From Alistipes sp. (GTDB lineage Bacteria; Bacteroidota; Bacteroidia; Bacteroidales; Rikenellaceae), in NCBI GenBank assembly GCA_017938765.1, contig JAGBAX010000003.1, positions 165,166 through 229,165 on the forward strand: DNA of 64,000 bases, written 5' to 3'. Under the pieces are notes generated by a model. The model saw only the letters and a program-made list of their open reading frames with translations, did no database searches and was not told the DNA's origin. This document shows positions 8,555 to 17,322 of the stretch, piece after piece (within the stretch, counting starts at the first letter, position 1; each line of letters starts with the position of its first letter). Position numbers and translations under genes: made by a program.

Positions 8555-10279
8555 ATGAAGAAAATTTTATCACTCATTGCAGTGTTGGCTGTAGCCCTTA
8601 CACTGTCAAGCTGTAACTGCTTCAAGAAGATGGCAAAGGATCCAGCAGCCATCCAGGTAAGTTGCACTCCAGAGGTTTTAACCCTCAATAATGGTAAGAT
8701 TGTAGCAGACATCACCGCCTCTATTCCTGCAGGCTACTTCAATAAGAAGGCTGCTCTTAAGGTAACTCCAGTCCTCTTCTTTGAGGGTGGTGCTGTTGCT
8801 GGCGAGACTCTTCTTCTCCAGGGTGAGAAGATTGCATCTAACGGTATGGTAGTAAAGTCTAAGGAGGCGATGTCTATCACTCGCCGTGTAGAGTTTGACT
8901 ATCAGCCAGCTATGGATGCTTGCGCTCTCAAGCTGCTTGTTGAGGTTAAGTGCAAGAGCGGTAAGTGCAAGGAGTTCACACTTATCAACGCAAACAATGG
9001 CGCTATTCTTTCACAGAATCAGCTCGCTATCCTTGCTACTAATGGCAACGCTGCTTACACTCTTAAGAATGAGTGTGGTCTTCAGGTTGCAGTAGGTCTT
9101 AACACTCTTCAGAAGGATATCGACTTTGCTGTAGCAATGGCTCCAGAGGCTAACAACTACCGCAATGTAACTACTTCTGTTGTTACTGCTGACCTTGTTT
9201 ACAAGATTAACTCTTCTAAGCTTGCAAAGAAGGCAACTGCTACTGATGAGGTTGCAGCCCTTAAGGCTTCTGTAGAGAGCAATCTTCAGAACGACCGCGC
9301 ATCACAGACTGTTTATGTAAACGGTTATGCATCTCCAGATGGTCCAGAGAAGTTCAACGACAAGCTCTCAAGCAAGCGTAGCCAGAGTGGTCTTGAGGCT
9401 GTTCAGGAGCTGCTGAAGGATACTGGTCTTAACATTGACGCTGCTGCTTACGGTGAGGACTGGGATGGCTTCAAGGCTGCTGTTGCTGCTTCAAACATTC
9501 AGGATAAGGACCTTATTCTTCAGGTGCTGAGCATGTACTCTTCTGCTGCTGAGCGTGAGAAGGAGATTAAGAATCTTGCAAGCGTATTTGGCGCACTTAA
9601 GACTGAGGTTCTTCCACAGCTTCGTCGCGCACAGATTGTAAACTCTATTGACCTTACTGGTAAGACTGACGCTGAGATGGTTGCTCTCATTAACGCAGGT
9701 AACGCATCAGAGCTTAACCTTGAGGAGCTTCTCCACATCGCAGAGGTTCAGCCAGCTGTTGCAGAGGTTGCACTTAAGGCTGCTGTAAATAAGTATGGTG
9801 ATGCTCGCGCATACAACAACCTTGCAATCGTTCTTGCAAAGCAGGGTGACTACGCTGGCGCACTTAAGGCTCTTGACAGCGCAGCTAAGGCTGGTAGCAA
9901 GTCTGAGGAGCTGAATAACAACTACGCACTTGTTTACCTTGCAATGGGTGAGACTGACAAGGCTGCAGAGTACGCTAAGGGTGCAAATGCAGAGGTTAAG
10001 GCTCTTGCTGCTGCTGCAAAGGGTGAGTACAACGCTGCTGTAAACGGTCTTGAGGGTTACAATGCTGCTATCGCACAGGTACAGCAGGGCAACCTCGCTG
10101 CTGCTAAGAAGAGCATTGAGGCTGACCAGAGCGCTAAGGCTGACTATCTCCGTGCAGTAATCGCTGCTAAGGAGGGTAACGTTACTGCAGCAAAGGCTGC
10201 TCTTCAGAGCGCAATTGCTAAGGATGCTTCACTTGCAAAGAAGGCTGCTAAGGATGTAAACCTTGCTGCTCTTCGCTAA
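8555..10279 (+). CDS. Ala-rich lipoprotein with OmpA-like segment and C-terminal TPR repeats, probably highly expressed
   Basis: A 574-aa lipoprotein (MKKILSLIAVLAVALTLSSC, Cys20). Residues ~30-190 form a beta-rich N-terminal domain. Residues ~205-300 resemble a divergent OmpA C-terminal fold (SQTVYVNGYASPDGPEKFNDKLSSKRSQSGLEAV: the G.aSpdG...N..LS..RA pattern), which binds peptidoglycan in relatives. Residues ~390-570 are TPR-like helices (YNNLAIVLAKQGDYAGALKALDSA, NNYALVYLAMGETDKAAEYAKG). Codon choice is distinct from its neighbours, with heavy use of GCT/GCA, GTA/GTT and CTT, as expected for a very highly expressed gene. It has its own promoter and a strong terminator, so it is monocistronic. 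Confidence 0.82.
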   Translation: MKKILSLIAVLAVALTLSSCNCFKKMAKDPAAIQVSCTPEVLTLNNGKIVADITASIPAGYFNKKAALKVTPVLFFEGGAVAGETLLLQGEKIASNGMVVKSKEAMSITRRVEFDYQPAMDACALKLLVEVKCKSGKCKEFTLINANNGAILSQNQLAILATNGNAAYTLKNECGLQVAVGLNTLQKDIDFAVAMAPEANNYRNVTTSVVTADLVYKINSSKLAKKATATDEVAALKASVESNLQNDRASQTVYVNGYASPDGPEKFNDKLSSKRSQSGLEAVQELLKDTGLNIDAAAYGEDWDGFKAAVAASNIQDKDLILQVLSMYSSAAEREKEIKNLASVFGALKTEVLPQLRRAQIVNSIDLTGKTDAEMVALINAGNASELNLEELLHIAEVQPAVAEVALKAAVNKYGDARAYNNLAIVLAKQGDYAGALKALDSAAKAGSKSEELNNNYALVYLAMGETDKAAEYAKGANAEVKALAAAAKGEYNAAVNGLEGYNAAIAQVQQGNLAAAKKSIEADQSAKADYLRAVIAAKEGNVTAAKAALQSAIAKDASLAKKAAKDVNLAALR

Positions 10280-10301
10280 TAAGTATCTGAAAGCATAATA
10301 T

Positions 10302-10328
10302 AGGGTGGCTGATTTAGCCACCCTTTTT
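10302..10328 (+). terminator. Rho-independent terminator after the TPR/OmpA lipoprotein
   Basis: AGGGTGGCT (10302-10310), loop GATTT, AGCCACCCT (10316-10324), followed by T residues. A 9-bp perfect stem starts 22 nt after the stop codon. Confidence 0.92.
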
Positions 10329-10375
10329 GCTATATTTTCCCGTCACCACCCTCTATATAGTAAACAGCAAACGCC

Positions 10376-11428
10376 ATGAAACAGAAAACACCACTCAGCG
10401 TTACTAGCGAATTTTTCTATCGTCTATGTGTTGTCACCGCTTTCACCACTATTGTTGGACTTATTTGTGGAGCGGTAGGCGTCAAGGTTGCACTCATCAT
10501 CTGTGCTGTAATCTTCGGTCTTGTGGCCGTGAGTGACATACTCTCTAAGCCCACAACTGAGACCATTGGACATATTGTAATAACAGTGCTTTGCGTTGCA
10601 GGTACTTTTGTAGCCTCCGCCTACAACAAAGCCAAGAAGGATTACGGCTCTATATCCGAATATCCAACTATCGCTGATTGTGAAACATATCTTAGCAAGC
10701 ATACACACTTCTTTAGGGGCAATGTGCTGGATATGTACCTTAACTGCGCTATTGAAAAGGGCATCTTTGAGCTTGACAAACTTGCAGACAACTATCCACA
10801 GACCGCTCAGGGCGAGGATGCAGCACACAGAGCTAGCGTAATTGCCTACGAGCTCTACAAGCAGGCAGAGGAGCAAGATTACACCGATTCGTGGGAAAAC
10901 TACTATGAAAATGTACCAGAAAAGTACCACGCCGATGCTAAAGAGCGTGCCGAGAGGGCAGAATTACGTGATTGGGGCACAGACGAGTCTGCATGGAAGA
11001 CCGCACAAAAAAGAGACGAGCTGAAATACTATCAAAAGTACCTTGAGAAGTATCCTAAAGGGGAATACACAGCAAGTGCAAAGAAAGGTGTAATTGACAC
11101 TCGCGTACGCGATATAATGGTCAAATCAAACGGCAAGTTACCAAGCGCCACTAAGATAAGCAGCAATAACAGTTCTATTGCCACTCAGCGTATTACGAAC
11201 AATACTGGCTATACCCTCACAGTTCTCTATAGCGGTGCAAAACGCAGCTACGAGTTCACAATTGAGCCTAACCAAACTCGCTCCTTCAACATCCTTGTAG
11301 GCAGCTACAACATTGCCGCTACAGTACCTAATCCGCTTGTTATAGGATACTATAAGAATGAGAACTACTCTGGCGGAGTGTACGACACATCATACTATAT
11401 TATCAAAAGTCGATTTAGATTTCCATAA
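10376..11428 (+). CDS. Membrane protein of unknown function with helical middle and beta-rich C-terminal domain
   Basis: A 350-aa protein. N-terminal residues ~12-85 contain three hydrophobic spans (CVVTAFTTIVGLICGAVGV, KVALIICAVIFGLVAVSDIL and IGHIVITVLCVAGTFVASAY). Residues ~90-245 are charged and helical (repeated EKYPKGEYTASA / NYPQTAQGEDAA blocks resembling degenerate Sel1/TPR spacing). The last ~85 residues (ITNNTGYTLTVLYSGAKRSYEFTIEPNQTRSFNILVGSYNIAATV) look like a small beta sandwich seen at the C-terminus of some Bacteroidetes proteins. I cannot assign a function. It lies between two terminator/promoter signals and seems to be transcribed alone. Confidence 0.7.
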   Translation: MKQKTPLSVTSEFFYRLCVVTAFTTIVGLICGAVGVKVALIICAVIFGLVAVSDILSKPTTETIGHIVITVLCVAGTFVASAYNKAKKDYGSISEYPTIADCETYLSKHTHFFRGNVLDMYLNCAIEKGIFELDKLADNYPQTAQGEDAAHRASVIAYELYKQAEEQDYTDSWENYYENVPEKYHADAKERAERAELRDWGTDESAWKTAQKRDELKYYQKYLEKYPKGEYTASAKKGVIDTRVRDIMVKSNGKLPSATKISSNNSSIATQRITNNTGYTLTVLYSGAKRSYEFTIEPNQTRSFNILVGSYNIAATVPNPLVIGYYKNENYSGGVYDTSYYIIKSRFRFP

Positions 11429-11470
11429 TAATATTATTTGACACCTATTTACTATTCTCTCATAATTTAT

Positions 11471-11478
11471 TATCTTTG
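11471..11478 (+). promoter_or_regulatory. -7 promoter element (TATCTTTG) for panE
   Basis: TATCTTTG matches TAnnTTTG and is 19 nt before the panE start. A weak -33 candidate (ATTT, 11447-11450) lies 20 nt upstream. Confidence 0.6.
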
Positions 11479-11497
11479 CAAAAAAAGATAGTATATT

Positions 11498-12499
11498 ATG
11501 AGAGTTGCCATTTACGGAGCTGGCTCACTCGGAACAATCCTTGGAGCCTATATTACTAAGGGAGGGGTGCAGATTGAGCTGATAAATCGCAATAAGGCTC
11601 ATATTGAGGCGCTTCAAACCTCTGGAGCAAAGATTACGGGCACAGTAGATTTCTGTCAGGCCGTTACCGCCTATACACCCGACAAGATGAGCGGGCAGTA
11701 CGACATCGTCTTCCTTATGACTAAGCAGCAGCATAATGCTGAGGTTGTTAGTATGCTGAAGGATTTTCTTGCACCAGACGGCGTTATTGTCTCCTTCCAG
11801 AATGGTCTTCCAGAGCTTGGTATAGCCCAGATTGTAGGCGAGCAGCGCGTTCTTGGATGTACTGTTGCTTGGGGTGCTACGATGGTAAGTCCGGGCGTGT
11901 GCGAGCTTACGAGCTCTCCAGACGCACTCTCTTTCTCTCTCGGTGCAATCTCTGACAAGCCAAATAAACACTTTGACACAGTCAAGAGCCTACTTGAGAG
12001 GATGGGCACGGTAGATGTTGAGCAGAACTTTATCGGCACACGTTGGAGCAAGCTGCTTATTAATGCCGCCTTCTCTGGTATGAGTGCAGTGCTTGGATGT
12101 ACCTTTGGCGAGGCTGCGGGCGACAGAGCCTCTCGTCGTATTGTGCAACTGCTTATCAAGGAGTGCATAGATGTCTGCGCTGCGGGTGGTATTCGCATAG
12201 AGCCAGTGCAGGGCAAGGATATCGTAAAACTTCTCAACTATACAAACGCTCTAAAGCGCGCCTTCTCTCTCTTTATCATCCCAATAGCTATTCGTAAGCA
12301 TGCACGCCTGAAGGCAAGTATGCTTCAAGACCTTGAGAAGGGTAAACTTACGGAGGTAGATGCCATAAACGGAGCAGTCTCTGCCTTTGGTCGCACAGTG
12401 GGCTGTCCAACACCTATGAACGACCGCGTTGTGGAGATTATCCACCGCATAGAGCGTGGCGAGCTCACTCCATCATTTGAGAATCTCAAACTATTCTAA
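11498..12499 (+). CDS. panE: 2-dehydropantoate 2-reductase (ketopantoate reductase family)
   Basis: A 333-aa NADPH-dependent reductase that makes pantoate for coenzyme A synthesis. A Rossmann nucleotide-binding motif is at the N-terminus (MRVAIYGAGSLGTILGAYI, GxGxxG variant GAGSLG). The middle contains LMTKQQHN (the family lysine) and SFQNGLPEL, and the C-terminal helical domain has GTRWSKLLINAAFSG (family K.w.Kl..Na) and the terminal LEKGKLTEVDAINGAV block. All are typical of PanE/ApbA. There is only a 2-nt gap to the next gene, so the DUF4091 lipoprotein is probably on the same transcript. Paralogues of this family exist that act on other 2-keto acids, so the substrate is inferred. Confidence 0.86.
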   Translation: MRVAIYGAGSLGTILGAYITKGGVQIELINRNKAHIEALQTSGAKITGTVDFCQAVTAYTPDKMSGQYDIVFLMTKQQHNAEVVSMLKDFLAPDGVIVSFQNGLPELGIAQIVGEQRVLGCTVAWGATMVSPGVCELTSSPDALSFSLGAISDKPNKHFDTVKSLLERMGTVDVEQNFIGTRWSKLLINAAFSGMSAVLGCTFGEAAGDRASRRIVQLLIKECIDVCAAGGIRIEPVQGKDIVKLLNYTNALKRAFSLFIIPIAIRKHARLKASMLQDLEKGKLTEVDAINGAVSAFGRTVGCPTPMNDRVVEIIHRIERGELTPSFENLKLF

Positions 12500-12501
12500 C
12501 T

Positions 12502-14271
12502 ATGAAGATAAAACCTATCATTGTCGCACTATCAGCGATACTCTTTGTCGCTTGTGCCACCCCTACAGTAGAGACCTTTACCGAGGCCGCTGACCCCGTA
12601 GCTCTTACCGTAGAGCAGACGGAGGCTTGGAGAGGTGTTAAGAGCGGAGTAAATACCGCATGGGCAAGTTGCGATGCTCTCTATTCGCGCAGCATCGTTC
12701 CTACAGCTACTGACAAAACAATATCTGTCACTGGTTGGCAGGGCGAGAGGGTCAGTGCGCAGCTACTAATATGGAGCAGTAGCGAGCTGAAGGCTGTAGA
12801 GTGCAACATATCAGACTTTAACTCAAAGTCGGGCAAACTCCCTTCAGATATTGCCACACCGCACTTTGTGCGCTACACCCTTGGCGACAAAAGAGACAAG
12901 AGCTGCCTCTGCGGACGAGCAAATGGTCACCCAGCAATCCTTCAGGCCGATATGCTTGATAACCTCCACTACTACGACATCCCTGCCAATACCGTACGCC
13001 CAGTGTGGGTCAGCATCGCCATTCCAAGGGATGCAGCTGCAGGACTCTACGATGCAAAGCTAAAGATTTCGCATAGTGGCTGTGGCTCTACAACGCTTGA
13101 CCTACAGCTTGAGGTTGTAGGTGTTGAACTTCCAGAGCCTAAAGAGTGGTCGTTCCACCTTGACCTGTGGCAGCACCCATCTGCTGTTGCCCGTATGGAG
13201 GGTGTTGAGATGTGGAGCGAGGAGCATTTCGCTGCTATGCGACCTATTATGCAGATGCTTGCCGATGCAGGGCAGAAGGTTATCACAGCAACGCTCAACC
13301 GCGACCCTTGGCGCTACCAGTGCTTTGACGACTACGAGCCGATGATATACTGGACCCTTAACGACAACGATGTTTGGAGCTACGACTATACTATCTTTGA
13401 CCGCTGGGTAGAGTATATGATGAGCCTTGGCATAGATAAGCAGATAAACTGCTACTCAATGCTTCCTTGGGGCGACTGCATCCTTGACTACCACGATATG
13501 CGCACAGGTAAAGTGCACCGCAATCGCACCGTCTCGGCTACACCAAAGAGCGAGAACTTTGAGGCTATGTGGGGGCCATTCCTTACCGATTTTGCCGCTC
13601 ACCTGCGCGAAAAGGGGTGGCTCGGCATTACAAACATAGCCATTGACGAGCGTGCACCAGAGGATATGGATGCGGCGGCAGCACTTATTGCCAAGTACGC
13701 CCCAGAGCTTGGATTTGCCATTGCCGACAACCACAACTCATATAAGCGTTACGCCAATATGCGCGATGTCTGCGTGGGTCAGAAGCAGGCTGCAATGAGC
13801 TTTGAAGAGATTGCCACTCGCAGAGCAAATGGCTTTGTTTCGACATACTATGTCTGCTGCTCTACCCTATTCCCAAACACATTTACCAACTCGCAACCTT
13901 TTGAGAGTGAGCTACTTGGTGCGTATGCCATCGCCTACGACTACGACGGTATGCTCCGCTGGTCGTACAACTCTTGGCCAGCAAATCCACAGTACGACTC
14001 ACGCTTCCGCTACTGGGCTTCAGGCGACACTTTCCTTGTCTACCCTGATGCTCGCTCATCGGTGCGCTTTGAGAGGCTGATAGATGGTATTGAGCTCTAT
14101 GAGAAGGTTCGCACTCTACGCAAAAAGTGCAGTCCAGAGGCTCTTGAGACCCTTGAGGCGCAACTTGGCGAACTGCGCAACCAGAATATCAACGACCAGA
14201 GCTACGACTGGGCAGGATATCTCAAAAATCTCAATGCCGAGGTGAACAGAGTAGCAAAAGAGACTCTTTAG
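12502..14271 (+). CDS. DUF4091 / GH123-like lipoprotein (putative N-acetylhexosaminidase-type glycosidase)
   Basis: A 589-aa exported lipoprotein (MKIKPIIVALSAILFVAC, Cys18). Residues ~55-210 form an N-terminal beta sandwich (ITGW/SVTGWQGERVSAQLLIWSS), followed by a large alpha/beta catalytic-type domain and a C-terminal region (RLIDGIELYEKVRTLRKK) typical of DUF4091. The sequence ITNIAIDERAPEDMD near residues 374-387 has the adjacent Asp-Glu pair used by GH123 enzymes for substrate-assisted catalysis. WSYNSWPANPQYDSRF near 490 is also typical of the family. A role in releasing N-acetylated sugars from host or microbial glycans is inferred. It lies just upstream of an exported flavoprotein. 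Confidence 0.75.
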   Translation: MKIKPIIVALSAILFVACATPTVETFTEAADPVALTVEQTEAWRGVKSGVNTAWASCDALYSRSIVPTATDKTISVTGWQGERVSAQLLIWSSSELKAVECNISDFNSKSGKLPSDIATPHFVRYTLGDKRDKSCLCGRANGHPAILQADMLDNLHYYDIPANTVRPVWVSIAIPRDAAAGLYDAKLKISHSGCGSTTLDLQLEVVGVELPEPKEWSFHLDLWQHPSAVARMEGVEMWSEEHFAAMRPIMQMLADAGQKVITATLNRDPWRYQCFDDYEPMIYWTLNDNDVWSYDYTIFDRWVEYMMSLGIDKQINCYSMLPWGDCILDYHDMRTGKVHRNRTVSATPKSENFEAMWGPFLTDFAAHLREKGWLGITNIAIDERAPEDMDAAAALIAKYAPELGFAIADNHNSYKRYANMRDVCVGQKQAAMSFEEIATRRANGFVSTYYVCCSTLFPNTFTNSQPFESELLGAYAIAYDYDGMLRWSYNSWPANPQYDSRFRYWASGDTFLVYPDARSSVRFERLIDGIELYEKVRTLRKKCSPEALETLEAQLGELRNQNINDQSYDWAGYLKNLNAEVNRVAKETL

Positions 14272-14280
14272 AGTCTACAG

Positions 14281-14311
14281 TTTGCAATTCAAACAGTTTT
14301 TAGTAACTTTG
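14281..14311 (+). promoter_or_regulatory. Consensus Bacteroidetes promoter (TTTG-N19-TAACTTTG)
   Basis: TTTG at 14281-14284, 19-bp spacer, TAACTTTG at 14304-14311: an exact match to the primary-sigma consensus. The start codon is 29 nt downstream, leaving a short AT-rich leader. The FAD oxidoreductase therefore has its own strong promoter in the 69-nt gap after the DUF4091 gene. Confidence 0.88.
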
Positions 14312-14340
14312 CAGTATAAAATACCTAAAAAACCAATTAT

Positions 14341-16194
14341 ATGAACTCTATTATGCGAATTTTTGCGGCAGCCCTTGTTCTGCTTATGCCGCTAACAGCC
14401 TCGGCTCAAATGAGAACAGAGGCCAACACCCCTGAAGTAAAGAAGCAGGTTGAGCTTACTGCAGATGTTGTTGTCTGCGGTGGTGGTCTGGCTGGCGTCT
14501 GCGCAGCCGTTTCTGCTGCTCGTCACGGCGCAACTGTCGTTCTTGTTCAGGACCGCCCAGTGCTTGGTGGTAATGCCTCAAGTGAAATGCGTATGGGTAT
14601 TGTCGGCACAAAGATTGACGATACTCAGGAGACTGGTATCCTTGAGGAGATGCAGCTCCGCAACTTCTACTACAACCCACTCCAGCGCTACACTATGTGG
14701 GATGATGCTATCTACTCAACCGTTGTTTCAGAGCCAAATATCACCCTGCTGCTTAACACATCTGTAAACGATGTTGTTATGAACGGCGAGCGCATTGCTG
14801 CTGTAAAGGCTTGGAACATAAACGCTTACACAGAGTACAAGATTAACGGTACTATCTTTGCCGACTGTACTGGTGACGGTATTCTACGCCTCTCTGGTGC
14901 AAAGTATCGTCACGGACGTGAAAACCCTGCCGAGTTCAACGAGAACTGCCAGGCCGAGGGCAACGACACAAAGACTATGGGTAACTCAATCCTTATCCAG
15001 CTTCGCAAGACTGATGTAGATGTACCTTTCAAGGCTCCAGAGTGGGCATACCACTTTACCGATGCAGACTTTGACTACACCGTGCCAGAATCTACAATCC
15101 CTGGTATGAAGTTCAACTACAAGCGCATCTACCACCCACACGACAACAACTTCTGGTGGTGCGAGTTCGGTGGTAACTTTGACACTATTGCCGATGCAAA
15201 CGATATTCAGTATGAGCTCAAGCGCATCGTTTATGGTATTTGGGAGTATATGAAGAACCACCCAGATGGTCGTGGTAAGGGTTATGAGCTTGACTGGATT
15301 GGCTCTCTGCCTGGTAAGCGCGAGAGTACCCGCTTCGTAGGTCCACACATCCTCACGCAGCACGATGTACTCTCTGGCGGTCACTTCCCAGATGTTGTCG
15401 CTTATGGCGGTTGGACCCTTGATGACCACCACCCAGATGCATTCCACAAGAAGGGTGCAATCTCTGTTGAGTATACCGTACCACAGGGCTTCGGAATCCC
15501 ATTTGGCTGCCTCTACTCTGTCAATGTACCAAACCTTATGTTCGCAGGTCGTGACATCTCGGCTACACATATGGGTCTCTCTGCTACCCGCGTAATGGCT
15601 ACTTGCGCGCTGCTCGGTCAGGCAGCAGGTACTGGCGCAGCTGTGGCTATTGAGAAGGGCATTGACCCAGCACAGGTACACAAGGAGCATATCGCTCAGG
15701 TGCAGGCAATGCTTGAGGATGACGATGTTATGCTCCCTTACCGCTGGCGTAAAATCTCTGAGCTTACTGCAAAGGCAAAGGTTAGCGAGGATATTGAGAT
15801 TCTGCGCAACGGTATCGACCGCAACTGGCAGGGTCAGGATAATGGCGTATGGGTAGCTCCAAATGAGAATACTATCACCTACACTTGGAAGAAGCCTGTT
15901 ACAGTGAGCGCTGCGCGTATGATTTTTGACTCCGAGCTTAAGGTGCGTAGCAAGCGTATGCGTAAGCTTGAGGCTACAACAGAGCGCGTAGAGATTCCAA
16001 AGGTTATGGCTAAGGGCTTCAAGATTGAGGCGCTTGTTGGCAAAGAGTGGAAGACCCTCTACTCTGACGACGATAACTACCTGCGCCTGCGTAAGGTTAC
16101 CTTTGAGCCAGTAGAGACCAAACAGCTCCGCCTCGTAGTTACCGAGACTTGGGGCGCTGAAAAGGCACATATCTTCGCCTTTGACGCACTGTAG
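14341..16194 (+). CDS. Exported FAD-dependent oxidoreductase (FAD_oxidored / PF12831-type)
   Basis: A 617-aa protein with a cleavable signal peptide (MNSIMRIFAAALVLLMPLTASA). The dinucleotide-binding motif VVVCGGGLAGVCAAVSAARHG (residues ~43-63) and the following VLVQDRPVLGGNASSEMR are the start of the PF12831 FAD domain. FADCTGDG (~178-185) and VMATCALLGQAAGTGAAVA (~418-436) are the later FAD contacts. Residues ~500-617 look like a discoidin-type beta sandwich ending in LRLVVTETWGAEKAHIFAFD, often fused to this family. The substrate is unknown; relatives lie in glycan-degradation loci. It stands right after the GH123-like gene, on its own consensus promoter, and its stop is 4 nt before structured repeat copy A. 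Confidence 0.82.
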   Translation: MNSIMRIFAAALVLLMPLTASAQMRTEANTPEVKKQVELTADVVVCGGGLAGVCAAVSAARHGATVVLVQDRPVLGGNASSEMRMGIVGTKIDDTQETGILEEMQLRNFYYNPLQRYTMWDDAIYSTVVSEPNITLLLNTSVNDVVMNGERIAAVKAWNINAYTEYKINGTIFADCTGDGILRLSGAKYRHGRENPAEFNENCQAEGNDTKTMGNSILIQLRKTDVDVPFKAPEWAYHFTDADFDYTVPESTIPGMKFNYKRIYHPHDNNFWWCEFGGNFDTIADANDIQYELKRIVYGIWEYMKNHPDGRGKGYELDWIGSLPGKRESTRFVGPHILTQHDVLSGGHFPDVVAYGGWTLDDHHPDAFHKKGAISVEYTVPQGFGIPFGCLYSVNVPNLMFAGRDISATHMGLSATRVMATCALLGQAAGTGAAVAIEKGIDPAQVHKEHIAQVQAMLEDDDVMLPYRWRKISELTAKAKVSEDIEILRNGIDRNWQGQDNGVWVAPNENTITYTWKKPVTVSAARMIFDSELKVRSKRMRKLEATTERVEIPKVMAKGFKIEALVGKEWKTLYSDDDNYLRLRKVTFEPVETKQLRLVVTETWGAEKAHIFAFDAL

Positions 16195-16197
16195 TTC

Positions 16198-16404
16198 GGC
16201 TACGCAGTACTGCCCGCTTTTTGAAAAAAGCAGGGCGTGCAAAAACTTTCGGCAAAACTCTGTTTTGCTTCCATACTGATGCGGATTTAGGATAGCCTTG
16301 CGGCTATTACGACAAAAAATAGAGCCATTCACTTTCAAGCACGCTTGAGTGTGGCTCTATTTTTCTTCGTACTCTCTGCGAGAGTTTCCTAAATCCGAAT
16401 AAAT
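16198..16404 (+). repeat. Structured intergenic repeat, copy A (of 3)
   Basis: Begins with GGCTACGCAG 4 nt after the FAD-oxidoreductase stop. Hairpins in order: H1 GCCCGCTTTTT/AAAAAGCaGGGC (~16212-16236); H2 GCAAAAC/GTTTTGC (~16252-16268); closing stem CGGATTTAGGA (16282-16292) with TCCTAAATCCG (16387-16397); H3 ATAGCC-TTGC-GGCTAT (16292-16307); H4 AAAAATAGAGCC/GGCTCTATTTTT (16315-16326, 16353-16364) with inner TCAAGC/GCTTGA; H5 ACTCTC-TGC-GAGAGT (16371-16385). It sits between convergent genes, and H4 has A- and T-runs on both sides, so it can act as a two-way terminator. The downstream CAGAC-GAA-GTCTG hairpin of copies B and C is absent. The remaining bases to 16439 hold nothing else that I recognise. 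Confidence 0.9.
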
Positions 16405-16439
16405 ACACGCAATCCCTAATCTCCTTAACTTCCCTAAAT

Positions 16440-17240
16440 TCACTTATCACAACAAAATCCGAGCAAGGCCTCTGCACACGCCTTGGGCTCCTCAATAAAA
16501 CTCATATGTCCTGAATTTTCCATCCACACGACCTTTGCCTGTGGGTGAGCTGCGACCATAGCCTCTGCAACGGGAGCTGTTATATACTCATCCTTACGAC
16601 CGAGGATAAAGAGCTGTGGGACAGATAGTTTACGGAGCATTTCGTTCTGGTCTTTGCGCTCCATCATACCTGAAAGCAGGGCTATAATACCCTCATCCTC
16701 TGCAAGGAGTGCAATCTCTGCCAAATCCTCTATCCAATCCTTAAAGCGAGCACGGTTGTCAGCCGCAAAGCCATATTGAGGAGCTGTGCGAGCGATAAGT
16801 TCCTTCTTGCCAGACTTTATAAGAGTAATTTCGCGCTGGCGGTTCTTGCGTTTCTCCTCGCTATCGGCATTTGGTGTTGAGTGCAGCAGAACGACTCCTG
16901 CCACTGCTTCTGGATGACGCTCTGTGAGTGCGAGGGCTACATATCCACCCATAGAGTGTCCGACAATATATGCCTTATCTATCGCCAAAGCTTTAAGCGC
17001 ATCAGCCACAACATCAGATAGGTAATCCATCGTATGAATCTCGCCCTTTACCTGCGAGATTCCGTGACCTGGAATATCTATAGTAACCACGCGTAGACTC
17101 TTGTAAATGAGCGGAATAAACTCATCCCAAACGAGCATACTCTCTAAGTATCCGTGTAGCAAAACTACACACTTTTCGCCCTTCTCAGAGTCGCAAATAT
17201 GCAGGGGCGTATCGCCCGCCATTATAAATTTTTCAACCAT
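16440..17240 (-). CDS. Alpha/beta-hydrolase fold protein
   Basis: A 266-aa cytosolic hydrolase. The oxyanion motif LLHGYLES is at ~27-34, the nucleophile elbow VGHSMGGY at ~93-100 (Ser ~96), a likely acid in GRKDEYIT (Asp ~214) and the His in [11 protein letters not shown] (~244), giving the full catalytic triad order. The best general fit is the esterase/haloperoxidase-like group; the substrate cannot be told. The start ATG at 17240 is followed by [15 protein letters not shown], normal for this fold. It is divergent from dapF and convergent with the FAD oxidoreductase, with repeat copy A lying between the two 3' ends. Confidence 0.85.
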   Translation of the reverse strand: MVEKFIMAGDTPLHICDSEKGEKCVVLLHGYLESMLVWDEFIPLIYKSLRVVTIDIPGHGISQVKGEIHTMDYLSDVVADALKALAIDKAYIVGHSMGGYVALALTERHPEAVAGVVLLHSTPNADSEEKRKNRQREITLIKSGKKELIARTAPQYGFAADNRARFKDWIEDLAEIALLAEDEGIIALLSGMMERKDQNEMLRKLSVPQLFILGRKDEYITAPVAEAMVAAHPQAKVVWMENSGHMSFIEEPKACAEALLGFCCDK

Positions 17241-17287
17241 AATTATCTAAAATAGTATCTAAAGCCCAAAATTACAAAAAAAAATTG

Positions 17288-17295
17288 TAACTTTG
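17288..17295 (+). promoter_or_regulatory. -7 promoter element (TAACTTTG) for dapF
   Basis: TAACTTTG matches TAnnTTTG and lies 27 nt before ATG 17323. No clear TTTG is seen 19-21 bp upstream. It probably drives dapF and the following tightly spaced genes. Confidence 0.65.
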
Positions 17296-17322
17296 AACGT
17301 TTTATATACACTATTACACATA

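Noticed and set aside
14986-16338. 450-codon minus-strand open frame covering the FAD oxidoreductase and repeat A
   Set aside because: It is antisense to a gene with clear family motifs, has no recognisable domain, and its N-terminal part is just the antisense of the repeat.
16198-16404. Repeat A/B/C as the end of an IS element or MITE with transposase
   Set aside because: No transposase and no obvious target-site duplication were seen next to any copy. The MITE idea is kept only as an alternative in the findings.
17293-17322. dapF start at TTG 17293
   Set aside because: The TTG falls within the -7 promoter element, and the DapF family begins at the later MKVEYIKCHGSGNEF.
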